Source: JBNJGT01 sp046496745
GTDB taxonomy: Archaea; Nanobdellota; Nanobdellia; Woesearchaeales; JACJVW01
Assembly (NCBI GenBank): GCA_046496745.1
Contig: JAWOGQ010000105.1
Location: 1 to 9,150, forward strand
Direction of reading: 5' to 3'
DNA length: 9,150 nt
Shown: positions 1 to 5,709 of the stretch, piece after piece
Numbering within the stretch: position 1 is the first letter of the stretch
Layout: every line of letters begins with the position of its first letter
Translations under genes and position numbers: made by a program
Notes under the pieces: generated by a model
Seen by the model: only the letters and a program-made list of their open reading frames with translations
Databases searched by the model: none
Told to the model about the DNA's origin: nothing

Positions 1-190
1 CGAAGCCGTGTGCATCTGCCGAGAGGTCGCCTTCCTCGAAGTGGGAAAGCGTCCGGTTCTCGTAGCCACGGTTGATCCGCTCGCCACGGACTGCCTGCTG
101 GCCGACACAGCCGGCCATCTGGGTCAGGTTCAGCATCGAGCCACGCGCACCGGATTCGGCCATGATGACCGCCGGTGCCCGTTTCAGGAA
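1..190 (-). CDS. rpoA1: RNA polymerase subunit A' fragment (haloarchaeal-like), truncated at both ends
   Basis: Read on the minus strand in the frame whose Met codon is 163-161, this stretch encodes a conserved core piece of archaeal RNA polymerase largest subunit A'. Visible blocks are MAESGARGSMLNLTQMAG, VGQQAVRGERINRGY, RTLSHFEEGDLSADAHGF. The family pattern SGARGS-LNLTQMA-VGQQ-RG-RI-RGY-RTLPHF is diagnostic for A'/RpoC-type subunits, and this version most resembles haloarchaeal proteins. The frame runs off the left edge, so the C-terminal part continues beyond the window. Family resemblance fades above about position 175-190, where a low-GC plus-strand gene takes over, so the N-terminal part of A' is missing. 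The piece is about 66% GC (119 of the first 180 bases by hand count), unlike everything to its right. It is probably foreign to the host genome of the rest of the window, either an assembly chimera or a transferred fragment. The identification of A' is firm; the exact right boundary is not. Confidence 0.85.
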
Positions 191-195
191 CATGA
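185..195. other. Composition and gene junction (probable chimera breakpoint)
   Basis: Minus-strand rpoA' coding of high GC stops being recognisable here, and plus-strand coding for the C-terminal part of a DHH-family protein begins. Both genes are cut: A' loses its N-terminal portion and the DHH protein loses its N-terminal catalytic domain. Two unrelated genes truncated head-to-head at one point, with a drop from about 66% to the mid-40s% GC, indicates a join rather than a natural intergenic region. The exact base cannot be fixed by eye; 185-195 is the estimate. No insertion-sequence end, tRNA or direct repeat is visible at the join. Confidence 0.6.
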
Positions 196-1310
196 GTGCT
201 GCTGACAAGCAGATCAAGCAGGTATTTTCTGGAGGAGAGATGGATGATTACCTTCTGGAGCAGATCGACCGCACTCCACTTACAGATAAGGAAGCCGACA
301 TTTTCTCCAGGCTTTATTCAAGCCATGAGCGTCATCATATCAAGGACTTTGCGACCTACTGCTATGTTGGAGTCATAGAAAGCGATAACGAAACCATACT
401 TGCAAAAGTGGCCGATGAGATGCTTCATGGGCTTCATACCTCACAAGATAACGGCGTTGCAATGGCTGTTTTCAAGAACGATGAGACAAAAAAGAACCGT
501 TTTGTCATCAAGACAAGATCAAAGAATCCTACAGAAAGGACAAATGCCGCAAGCCTTGCAAAGTTGTTCCGTGAATATAGATTCAACGGAAATGGCGGTG
601 GAGATTGGAACAAGGGCCACACAGAAAAGGACCTTGGTATCTTTCATTATTCAGTCAACAGCAGGGCATTCAGGGAGCTTCTCATAGAGGAGGTAGGTTC
701 TGTACTTATGGGCAGTCCGATGTATCTTTCAGATTCAGTCGAAAAACCAGTCCAGTCAGTGTATGAGAAAAGCAAGGCTTTCGCTGATATAGATCTTAAG
801 AACATAGATGACTATGAACAGCACAGGAATATACTGGGAAAGATTGAGCACACCAAAGTAAGAGGTAATGGCAGGTACCATACACTTGCATTGAATCTCT
901 ATGAGAACATGAAAGAGAAATCCCTTAATTTGCGTGAGATAGATATCCCTTCAATAATAAAGATAAACCAAGAGCTTATTGACGCATGGGGGAAAAAGCC
1001 TTACCCTGATGTTGAGGCAAACATAATCTATGGTCTGGTGGATAAGTTCATACATCCCTACATATTCGGACTTTACTGCAGTAAGGACCATGACGAAGAA
1101 AAAACAGACGAATTGATAACCAATCTCTTCGGACCACACCTGATGGAGCGTACCAATATCACGCCAAGCTATGAAGGAGAAAGCTATAATATAACTCTTG
1201 TAAAAGCCCCTGTCATGGAACTCAGATATGCAAATGAGAGCGTTCTTCTGAACCAATGCCTCAACATTGAGATGAAAGAACGGGTGAAAAGAGTACTGGG
1301 TAAGAAATGA
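192..1310 (+). pseudogene. DHH/DHHA1 family phosphoesterase, N-terminally truncated
   Basis: From the ATG at 192, the first after the composition change, this is a 372-residue frame. It resembles the second half of NrnA/RecJ-like DHH phosphoesterases, enzymes that cleave short oligonucleotides or cyclic dinucleotides. The linker reads DDYLLEQIDRTPLTDKEADI (18-37), followed by YCYVGVIESDNETILAKVAD (56-75), then a DHHA1-like region with KTRSKNPTERTNAA (107-120) and a glycine-rich NGNGGGDWNKGH (132-143) in the place of the usual GGGGH substrate loop. A further ~220-residue C-terminal region, rich in charged helices, is not recognised. The metal-binding DHH domain that should precede residue 1 is absent, because the join at ~190 interrupts it. 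The frame stays open by chance back to 72, but a TAG lies at 63-65, and those extra 40 codons are antisense to rpoA'. In its intact form the gene was probably functional. The DHHA1 assignment is moderately sure; the substrate is unknown. Confidence 0.6.
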
Positions 1311-1323
1311 ATATCCAAAACCA

Positions 1324-1331
1324 TTAAATAT
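1324..1331 (+). promoter_or_regulatory. TATA box for the SpeD-like gene
   Basis: TTAAATAT is centred about 25 bases upstream of the ATG at 1352. At this distance an archaeal promoter would start transcription at or next to the start codon, giving a leaderless mRNA. The AAGGA just before the ATG is only 2 bases away, too close to work as a normal ribosome binding site. Confidence 0.5.
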
Positions 1332-1351
1332 TCTTACAACATATAAGGAAT

Positions 1352-1837
1352 ATGCCAAAACGTTTTCATTTCTTGATGGATCTGTGGGATTGTAGTGAGA
1401 AGACTCTTAACAACGAATTAGCCATGGCTGAACTCCTGCAGTATTTTGCCAAGCTTTTGGATACATATTCTATAGAGGAACCATACACCGTAAGCCGCAA
1501 TGATGGAGTTAGTGCCTTTATTGTCACCTCTACAAACCATTTCACAATCCATACTTTTCCTAAGGAAAAAGAGGTTTCCATAGATGTATTCTCCTGGGTT
1601 CCATTTGATATGATTGCAATAAGGAACTATGCAATAAAATACTTTGAGATAGACACTCATACGATAAAAGTGCACAGGATATCAGGCTATCATGCAGATG
1701 AGATACGCTGTGAAGAACCAGAATGCACCAGGCAGGCAACCCGTGAATGGGGTGGCAGGCTGGTATGCCAGGACCACTACCTGCGATACCGTGATAAAGA
1801 GCTTGAATTCATGGACTCAACCAATTCATATTCTTAA
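1352..1837 (+). CDS. SpeD-like protein lacking catalytic residues, with C-terminal zinc-finger-like motif
   Basis: This 161-residue protein has the core of the S-adenosylmethionine decarboxylase (SpeD) fold. The match is GVSAFIVTSTNHFTIHTFPK (52-71) followed by VSIDVFS (75-81), against the family pattern with ESH-SIHTWPE and a DIFTCG strand. In active SpeD the protein cleaves itself before the serine of ESH to make the pyruvoyl cofactor. Here that position is Asn62, preceded by Thr61, and the catalytic Cys after the DVF strand is Trp82. His63 and His67 remain. Self-processing and decarboxylation are therefore not expected. A tail not found in ordinary SpeD carries Cys120, Cys125, Cys139 and His142 (C-x4-C-x13-C-x2-H), a plausible zinc site. 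The gene has its own TATA box and lies 32 bases upstream of the polymerase gene on the same strand. The role is unknown: a SpeD-derived binding or regulatory protein is the best guess. The fold assignment is fairly sure; the loss of catalysis is read directly from the sequence. Confidence 0.72.
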   Translation: MPKRFHFLMDLWDCSEKTLNNELAMAELLQYFAKLLDTYSIEEPYTVSRNDGVSAFIVTSTNHFTIHTFPKEKEVSIDVFSWVPFDMIAIRNYAIKYFEIDTHTIKVHRISGYHADEIRCEEPECTRQATREWGGRLVCQDHYLRYRDKELEFMDSTNSYS

Positions 1838-1841
1838 ACAA

Positions 1842-1849
1842 TATAAATA
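1842..1849 (+). promoter_or_regulatory. TATA box for the Y-family polymerase gene
   Basis: TATAAATA is centred about 25 bases upstream of the ATG at 1870, the same spacing as for the gene before it. It is a strong archaeal TATA match and predicts a leaderless transcript. It implies that the polymerase gene can be transcribed separately from the SpeD-like gene. Confidence 0.65.
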
Positions 1850-1869
1850 AGCAGGCACTTCCTTTTCAC

Positions 1870-2895
1870 ATGATCGCCCATGTTGACATGGATTGTTTTT
1901 TCTGCGCCTGCGAGATCAAACGCAATCCTGAATTATCCGGAAAGCCTGTCATTGTAGGAAGTACTGGATCCAGGGGTGTTGTCTCTACAGCCAATTATGA
2001 GGCAAGAAAATCAGGAGTATTTTCTGCAACTCCCATCTCCATTGCAAGGCAGAAGTGTCCTGAAGCGACCTTCCTGCCTGTGGATCATGAATTCTATAAG
2101 CAGCAATCCCTCGAGGTTATGAACATCCTTGATTCAATATCTGATTCCATGCAGCAAGTCTCGGTTGATGAAGCATTCCTGGACATAACCTCTTTCATAA
2201 GGGAGTTTTCTGATCTTGAAGAAGCAGGAAAAGCAATACAGGATATGATAAGAAAAAAGACAGGTCTGAACTGTTCCATAGGGATATCAGAATCAAAGAC
2301 TGTATCAAAGATAGCTTCTGACTACAAAAAGCCAAGCGGTATAACCATAGTAAGAGATATGCAGGAGTTCCTCGCTCCCCTTCCGATAGAAAAGATTCCT
2401 GGCATTGGTAAAGTCTCAAAGGCTCGTTACAACAGCCTTGGGATCTATAACATTAAGGACCTGGCCCAAAAGAACCGCTTTTGGGTCATTGATAAGCTAG
2501 GGAATTCCGGAATCCATTTCCAGGACCTTGCCTGGGGGATTGACCACTCCATTTTCAGCAAGCGTGTAACGAAATCCCACAGCCGCGAGAAGACCATGCA
2601 AGAAGATTTGAAAGAAACCGATGAATTGCTTTCAATCCTCATGAGACTAAGCGAACGTGTCCATTCTGACACAAGAAAGAGCTTTCGTGTGATCTCCATA
2701 AAGATACGCTATAATGATTTCACTACAATCACCCGCGACCGGTCACTGACAGCACCCACAAGAGCATTGCCTGTCCTGAAAGATAAAGTGAAGGCATTGT
2801 TTCTTGAAAATTACAATGAGCAACCAGTACGTCTTCTAGGTGTGAAAATCAGTGATCTATGCAAGGATGTACAATCAACTCTTCACGATTTTTAA
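1870..2895 (+). CDS. dinB: Y-family DNA polymerase IV (Dpo4/DinB type)
   Basis: This is a translesion DNA polymerase of 341 residues, close to the 352 of Sulfolobus Dpo4. The catalytic carboxylates are visible: Asp6 in HVDMDCFF, and Asp100-Glu101 in SVDEAFLDI. The aromatic at the steric-gate position, which excludes ribonucleotides, is Phe11. Fingers-domain motifs follow (VVSTANYEARKSGV, 37-50), then palm motifs SIGISESKTVSKIASDYKKP (136-155). The thumb helix-hairpin-helix is PIEKIPGIGKVSKARY (172-187), and the little-finger domain begins near 232. The protein ends in QSTLHDF (335-341), which fits a sliding-clamp (PCNA) binding box Q-x-x-hydrophobic-x-x-aromatic, although the usual second aromatic is missing because the protein stops there. 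The start follows the TATA box directly, supporting a leaderless message. It converges on the next gene with only six bases between stop codons. It should be an active error-prone bypass polymerase; whether it is damage-induced cannot be read from the sequence. Confidence 0.95.
   Translation: MIAHVDMDCFFCACEIKRNPELSGKPVIVGSTGSRGVVSTANYEARKSGVFSATPISIARQKCPEATFLPVDHEFYKQQSLEVMNILDSISDSMQQVSVDEAFLDITSFIREFSDLEEAGKAIQDMIRKKTGLNCSIGISESKTVSKIASDYKKPSGITIVRDMQEFLAPLPIEKIPGIGKVSKARYNSLGIYNIKDLAQKNRFWVIDKLGNSGIHFQDLAWGIDHSIFSKRVTKSHSREKTMQEDLKETDELLSILMRLSERVHSDTRKSFRVISIKIRYNDFTTITRDRSLTAPTRALPVLKDKVKALFLENYNEQPVRLLGVKISDLCKDVQSTLHDF
2465..2485 (+). repeat. Perfect inverted repeat inside the polymerase gene
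   Basis: CCCAAAAG and CTTTTGGG are perfect 8-base complements separated by AACCG. The stem can be extended outward by a G-U pair, a G-C pair and a T-A pair. It lies in the coding region for LAQKNRFWV, just after the helix-hairpin-helix. It may be coincidence or an mRNA hairpin; no T-run follows to make it a terminator. Confidence 0.45.
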
Positions 2896-2912
2896 AAAAA
2901 ATTAAAAAATTT
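2889..2912. terminator. AT-only stretch between convergent genes, bidirectional terminator candidate
   Basis: TTTTTAAAAAAAATTAAAAAATTTT spans the two facing stop codons. It gives T-runs on both strands: TTTTT and TTTT on the plus strand, and TTTTTT then TTTTTTTT on the minus strand. Archaeal RNA polymerase ends transcription at such T-runs without needing a hairpin. The minus-strand run is the stronger, so it most likely ends the message of the 350-residue gene. Confidence 0.5.
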
Positions 2913-3954
2913 TGTTGTACTCGTCCCGCGTCAAGGTACGATCAATGACCTTGTTGACAAGTGTTGTTTCCGTCTCCGAAAGCATTGATTTTTTCTTCTC
3001 ATAAAAGTTTTGAAGCGTCTCTAGCTTTCGCTCGTACACTGAAATCTTCTTGCATATCTGCGCGTACTGGTCTGTTCCTGGGAACAACTGTCGAAAAGCC
3101 CCAAGGAGCCTGAGTTTACCTCGTCCTTTAAGGGTCTCTTCCAGTACCTCACGTTCCTCATCAAGAAGCTCCTTTTGCGCACTGTATTCATTCCGTTTGC
3201 TCTCTAGGCGCTCCCTGATCAGACGTACATTTTTCTTGAGTTCACGTCCTTCTCCGGAATACTTGGTTAGAATGTGGTTAGTCATTTCCGCTTGTGGACG
3301 TGTTTCTGTTCTTGTCAGGAGGTCCCTTGCCTTGTGCATCACTGCGGCCGGAACATATTCTTCAGGCGTGTTCAGTAACGCTCGAGATATCTTTCTTAAT
3401 CGCTCACTATACGAGATTTCAGCGTTTTCACTGATCTGTTTGATCGTTCCTTTGATCAACCTCTCATACATGTTTGTCTTGAGTTCTTCAAAGATAGGTA
3501 CATAAAACTCTTCTTCAGGTTCGTGGTTCAGCGTTGTAAGCAGACCAAGAGCTGTCTCATACGCTCCCTTCTGCTCAAGGGACTCTATTGCCTTGATCTT
3601 CTTGGTCAGGTTTTTCTCCGTGTAGGCTTCATCGGCGTTCATTTCATAGTCACTGATAAGACGTTTGTACTGTGTTAAGGCTTCAGATGGTTCTTCACTT
3701 TCAACAATTAACTCCAACGAAGCATCCATCACGTCACTGATGATGGACACGTTGGAACGAGTGGTGCTGGAGTTGGTCTTACGACAATAGTCATGCATCG
3801 GTTCCCGCACAATGTAATAGAGCTTGATAAGTTCTTCATTGCTCATATCCTCAGCATGGTATCTGAAGAATCCTCGTGCACTGTGTCGTTTACAACAGGT
3901 TCCACTGATATCCTTTGCTTCTTCCTTTAATTCTTCTAATTCATTTTCATTCAT
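2902..3954 (-). CDS. Uncharacterised charged helical protein with coiled-coil C-terminal half
   Basis: I do not recognise this family. From the ATG at 3954 it has 350 residues; an in-frame TTG at 3963 would add three (MIE) but is a weaker start. It is soluble, highly charged, and has no signal peptide or membrane segment. Residues 18-57 hold a small Cys/His cluster (Cys20, Cys21, His24, His33, His54, Cys57) that might bind metal. Residues about 118-145 (KAIESLEQKGAYETALGLLT) look like one TPR-type helical hairpin. Residues about 235-275 and 300-330 have heptad-like patterns of Leu/Ile with Glu/Lys/Arg, suggesting coiled coils separated by a Gly/Phe-Pro linker (GAFRQLFPG, 285-293). It uses several CGN arginine codons, whereas the neighbouring regulator gene mostly uses AGA/AGG, a weak hint of different origin. 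It is divergent from the Lrp-like gene and shares the operator-bearing intergenic region, so it may be under that regulator's control. Its role is unknown. Confidence 0.75.
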   Translation of the reverse strand: MNENELEELKEEAKDISGTCCKRHSARGFFRYHAEDMSNEELIKLYYIVREPMHDYCRKTNSSTTRSNVSIISDVMDASLELIVESEEPSEALTQYKRLISDYEMNADEAYTEKNLTKKIKAIESLEQKGAYETALGLLTTLNHEPEEEFYVPIFEELKTNMYERLIKGTIKQISENAEISYSERLRKISRALLNTPEEYVPAAVMHKARDLLTRTETRPQAEMTNHILTKYSGEGRELKKNVRLIRERLESKRNEYSAQKELLDEEREVLEETLKGRGKLRLLGAFRQLFPGTDQYAQICKKISVYERKLETLQNFYEKKKSMLSETETTLVNKVIDRTLTRDEYNKIF

Positions 3955-4006
3955 TTCTATCAATTAAAGGTAATGTACTAGTGATAGAATAAAGTTCTCA
4001 AAAAAA

Positions 4007-4014
4007 TAGTACTA
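4007..4014. promoter_or_regulatory. Palindromic operator candidate, copy 1 (TAGTACTA)
   Basis: AATAGTACTA occurs here (4005-4014) and again at 4069-4078; the perfect palindromes are TAGTACTA. Their starts are 64 bp apart, close to six helical turns, so both face the same side of the DNA. A half-copy AATAGTAA lies between them at 4045-4052. Lrp-family proteins bind paired palindromes of this sort and often control their own gene. This copy is nearer the divergent minus-strand gene. Confidence 0.4.
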
Positions 4015-4054
4015 AAATCTTAAATTTAACCTAAAAAAAATTAAAATAGTAACC

Positions 4055-4063
4055 TTTATATAA
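4055..4063 (+). promoter_or_regulatory. TATA box for the Lrp-like regulator gene
   Basis: TTTATATAA is centred 26 bases upstream of the ATG at 4085, predicting transcription from the start codon or next to it. The second TAGTACTA palindrome falls between this box and the ATG, where a bound protein would block the polymerase. Confidence 0.6.
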
Positions 4064-4070
4064 TCTGGAA

Positions 4071-4078
4071 TAGTACTA
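4071..4078. promoter_or_regulatory. Palindromic operator candidate, copy 2 (TAGTACTA)
   Basis: This is the second perfect TAGTACTA, placed 8-15 bases downstream of the TATA box and 6 bases before the ATG of the Lrp-like gene. The position suits repression of the regulator by itself. Short AT-rich palindromes arise by chance, so the support rests on the repeated 10-base AATAGTACTA and its placement. Confidence 0.45.
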
Positions 4079-4084
4079 TATCTT

Positions 4085-4927
4085 ATGAAACCATTGACCT
4101 TGACAAAGAATGAGAATAAGGTTCTAAGAGAACTCCAGAAAAACTCAAGGGAAAGCAGGAATGTAATTGCCAAAAGGAGCAGACTCTCAAGAAGCGGTGT
4201 TGATAAGACTATAAGAAAACTTCTTGGAAAGAAGATCATAGCCTGGAAGACGATTACTGATTACAATGCATTGGGTTATAATCTATATAAAATTCTTATA
4301 AATCTGGAAGACCTTAAATTTGACAAGCGCATGTTCTTGTCAGCAATAAAAAACAGTCGTATCATAAAGGTATTCCTTCTTGAAGGGCGCTGGGACATGG
4401 AGATCGTTGCTGCATCAGACATATATGCACTTGAAAAGGATATTTTGAACCTGAAAAGAGAGTTCCTTGACGAGATCTCAGACATTAACATAGTTCCCAT
4501 AATTGAACTTGATCATACTCTTTCATCTCAAACAGAACTCAAGCCAATACAGAAAACACTGATTGAGCATCTTATTGATAATCCCCAAGCTCCCCTTTAC
4601 AATCTTGATTTCATCTCCTTTGATAAGGCAAAAAAGGATATCCAGAAACTACCCTTAAGATTCTCCATCAACATAGATTATGAACTGATAGGAAAGATTG
4701 AAAGAAAATATTTTATCGCATTCGAGGAATACAACCGTAAGAAATGCCTGAATTTCATCAAGAGCAAAACATACAGTTTCATCTCAAAAGACCTGGAATA
4801 TTTTGACCTTGATTTTAACATGATCTTTGATTCAGAACTTGAGGAGACAAAGTTCATTGAAGACCTGAAACAATACGGCATAACTGAGATCCTCTTCCTC
4901 AAGACACGAACTTTGATTGATTACTGA
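4085..4927 (+). CDS. Lrp/AsnC-type transcriptional regulator with duplicated sensor-like half
   Basis: This 280-residue protein is nearly twice the usual Lrp length (about 150). Residues 5-60 form a winged helix-turn-helix: LTKNENKVLRELQKNSRES, then NVIAKRSRLSRSGVDKTIRK with the recognition helix, and a wing at KKIIAWKTITDY. Residues 64-144 form a RAM-like effector/oligomer domain (YNLYKILINLEDLK, then IKVFLLEGRWDMEIVAAS and INIVPIIEL). After it, residues 150-205 look like a decayed helical HTH-sized unit. Residues 208-280 repeat the RAM pattern (KYFIAFEEYNRKKCL, LEYFDLDFNMIFDSELEETK, LKQYGITEILFLKTRTL). The architecture therefore reads HTH-RAM-(degenerate HTH)-RAM. It probably binds DNA as a dimer or higher oligomer and senses a small molecule that cannot be predicted. 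The paired TAGTACTA sites upstream suggest self-regulation and perhaps control of the divergent gene. Its stop is 2 bases from the stop of the convergent HD gene. Confidence 0.8.
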   Translation: MKPLTLTKNENKVLRELQKNSRESRNVIAKRSRLSRSGVDKTIRKLLGKKIIAWKTITDYNALGYNLYKILINLEDLKFDKRMFLSAIKNSRIIKVFLLEGRWDMEIVAASDIYALEKDILNLKREFLDEISDINIVPIIELDHTLSSQTELKPIQKTLIEHLIDNPQAPLYNLDFISFDKAKKDIQKLPLRFSINIDYELIGKIERKYFIAFEEYNRKKCLNFIKSKTYSFISKDLEYFDLDFNMIFDSELEETKFIEDLKQYGITEILFLKTRTLIDY

Positions 4928-4929
4928 CC

Positions 4930-5472
4930 TCAGAGCTTTTCATATATCTGCAGCAGTCGTTTCCATGCGCCAAGTATCTCTTTCAGTTCTTCTTGGATCT
5001 CCGGAAACAGATCCCTGAAATCACGTTCCATCTTTGCATAAGCCCTGAATTCACGATTATTCTCTTTATCATCCTTAGCCATATCAAAATATAGTGAATC
5101 AGTCATATGGCTTGCAGAATCAGCGCAGGCGATAATCTTCGCTTCTATCGAATCAGGCAAAACATCCTTGCATCTGTGCGCTCTTACGCAATGCAACACC
5201 TTTTCCATTTTTGGATAATTGAACTTTTCCAGGAACTCTCTTGCCCTTTCCTCCCCTCTGACTGCATGGTCTATTTCAGTAGGAAGCGGATAATGGCCTA
5301 TATCATGCAGCCATACAGCAAGAAGAACCACTTCTGCATCAGCTTCAGGATATTTTTTCAATAGGTGCTTGGCCCATTTCTCAGCTTCTGGAACATGAGG
5401 CCGCAAATGATAAGGGTCAGAACCGAAATCATCTATCATCTGGAAGAATTTTTGTTTTGCTTTCTCTATCAT
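4930..5472 (-). CDS. HD-domain metal-dependent phosphohydrolase
   Basis: This 180-residue protein belongs to the HD superfamily, which hydrolyses phosphate esters, often of nucleotides, using bound metal ions. Likely ligands are His26 (RPHVPEAEKWA), the His56-Asp57 pair in AVWLHDIGHYPLP, His69 and His99 as accessory histidines, and Asp118 in IIACADSASH. The rest is helical, ending in an aromatic/charged tail. The start is set at the ATG at 5472: a TATA box lies 23-30 bases upstream of it. The alternative TTG at 5493 sits almost against that TATA box and would need transcription to begin within or before it. The gene is monocistronic by appearance, converging on the Lrp-like gene with a 2-base gap. 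The substrate is not known, as HD proteins of this size are too diverse to assign one. Confidence 0.85.
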   Translation of the reverse strand: MIEKAKQKFFQMIDDFGSDPYHLRPHVPEAEKWAKHLLKKYPEADAEVVLLAVWLHDIGHYPLPTEIDHAVRGEERAREFLEKFNYPKMEKVLHCVRAHRCKDVLPDSIEAKIIACADSASHMTDSLYFDMAKDDKENNREFRAYAKMERDFRDLFPEIQEELKEILGAWKRLLQIYEKL

Positions 5473-5494
5473 ATCACTTTGACAGACTGGCAAA

Positions 5495-5502
5495 TTTAAA
5501 TA
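5495..5502 (-). promoter_or_regulatory. TATA box for the HD phosphohydrolase gene
   Basis: On the minus strand this reads TATTTAAA, preceded by a purine-rich CGGAAAAC that could serve as the TFB recognition element. Its centre is about 26 bases from the ATG at 5472, which argues for a leaderless message and against the TTG at 5493 as start. Confidence 0.6.
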
Positions 5503-5553
5503 GTTTTCCGGTGAATCTTAGAACTCTGAAAATTTCGTGCCCTTTTTTACATC

Positions 5554-5560
5554 AAAAAAA
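5554..5560 (-). terminator. T7 run after tRNA-Met
   Basis: Seven consecutive T residues on the minus strand begin six bases past the mature 3' end of the tRNA. A run of this length is a typical archaeal terminator for a tRNA transcript and would separate it from the HD gene downstream. Confidence 0.55.
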
Positions 5561-5565
5561 TAAGG

Positions 5566-5687
5566 TGCCGCTGGAGGGATCTGAACCCTCGACCTCTAGA
5601 TAGCCCAGAGCGATTTTCTTGTCATCGGCTTTTGCCTCATCACTCACTTATGAGTCTAGCGCTCTAACCAGGCTGAGCTACAGCGGC
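5566..5687 (-). tRNA. Elongator tRNA-Met (CAU) with a 47-nt intron
   Basis: The minus strand folds into a complete cloverleaf. The acceptor stem pairs GCCGCTG with CAGCGGC and is followed by discriminator A. The D arm is GCTC-AGCCTGGTTA-GAGC, and the anticodon stem CTAGA/TCTAG carries the loop CTCATAA. The variable region is AGGTC, and the T arm is GAGGG-TTCAGAT-CCCTC. Anticodon CAU with a G1-C72 pair fits elongator Met rather than the archaeal initiator (usually A1-U72). Ile-CAU is less likely from the overall sequence but not excluded. Exon 1 is 5687-5649, the intron 5648-5602 and exon 2 5601-5566, giving a 75-nt mature tRNA. CCA is not encoded: the next bases are CCT. It follows the HIT gene by 25 bases and has its own promoter overlapping that gene's stop codon. 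Confidence 0.95.
5602..5648 (-). other. Intron of tRNA-Met at position 37/38 with bulge-helix-bulge
   Basis: The 47-nt intron sits at the canonical archaeal site, one base 3' of the anticodon. A central 4-bp helix can form between CTCA (exon 1, positions 32-35) and TGGG near the 3' end of the intron. It is flanked by bulges TA|A and CT|A cut at the same relative position, as the archaeal splicing endonuclease requires. The inner helix pairs GAGTGA with TCGCTC, leaving a 5-base 5' bulge instead of 3, so the motif is relaxed. Inside is a GGC-AAAA-GCC hairpin and a GTGATGA that matches box C of C/D guide RNAs, but no proper box D (CTGA) is present. Confidence 0.8.
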
Positions 5688-5709
5688 ATGATATAAAAGA
5701 AAAGAGGAC

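Noticed and set aside
72..191. Plus-strand extension of the DHH frame to an ATG at 72
   Set aside because: This stretch is antisense to the clear rpoA' coding and has its high GC; a stop lies at 63-65 and the encoded residues show no family resemblance.
951..1358. Minus-strand 135-residue open frame
   Set aside because: Antisense to the DHH gene, with no recognisable motif and no promoter or ribosome binding site.
3050..3505. Plus-strand 151-residue Ser/Arg/Leu-rich open frame
   Set aside because: It is a shadow of the coiled-coil region of the minus-strand 350-residue gene.
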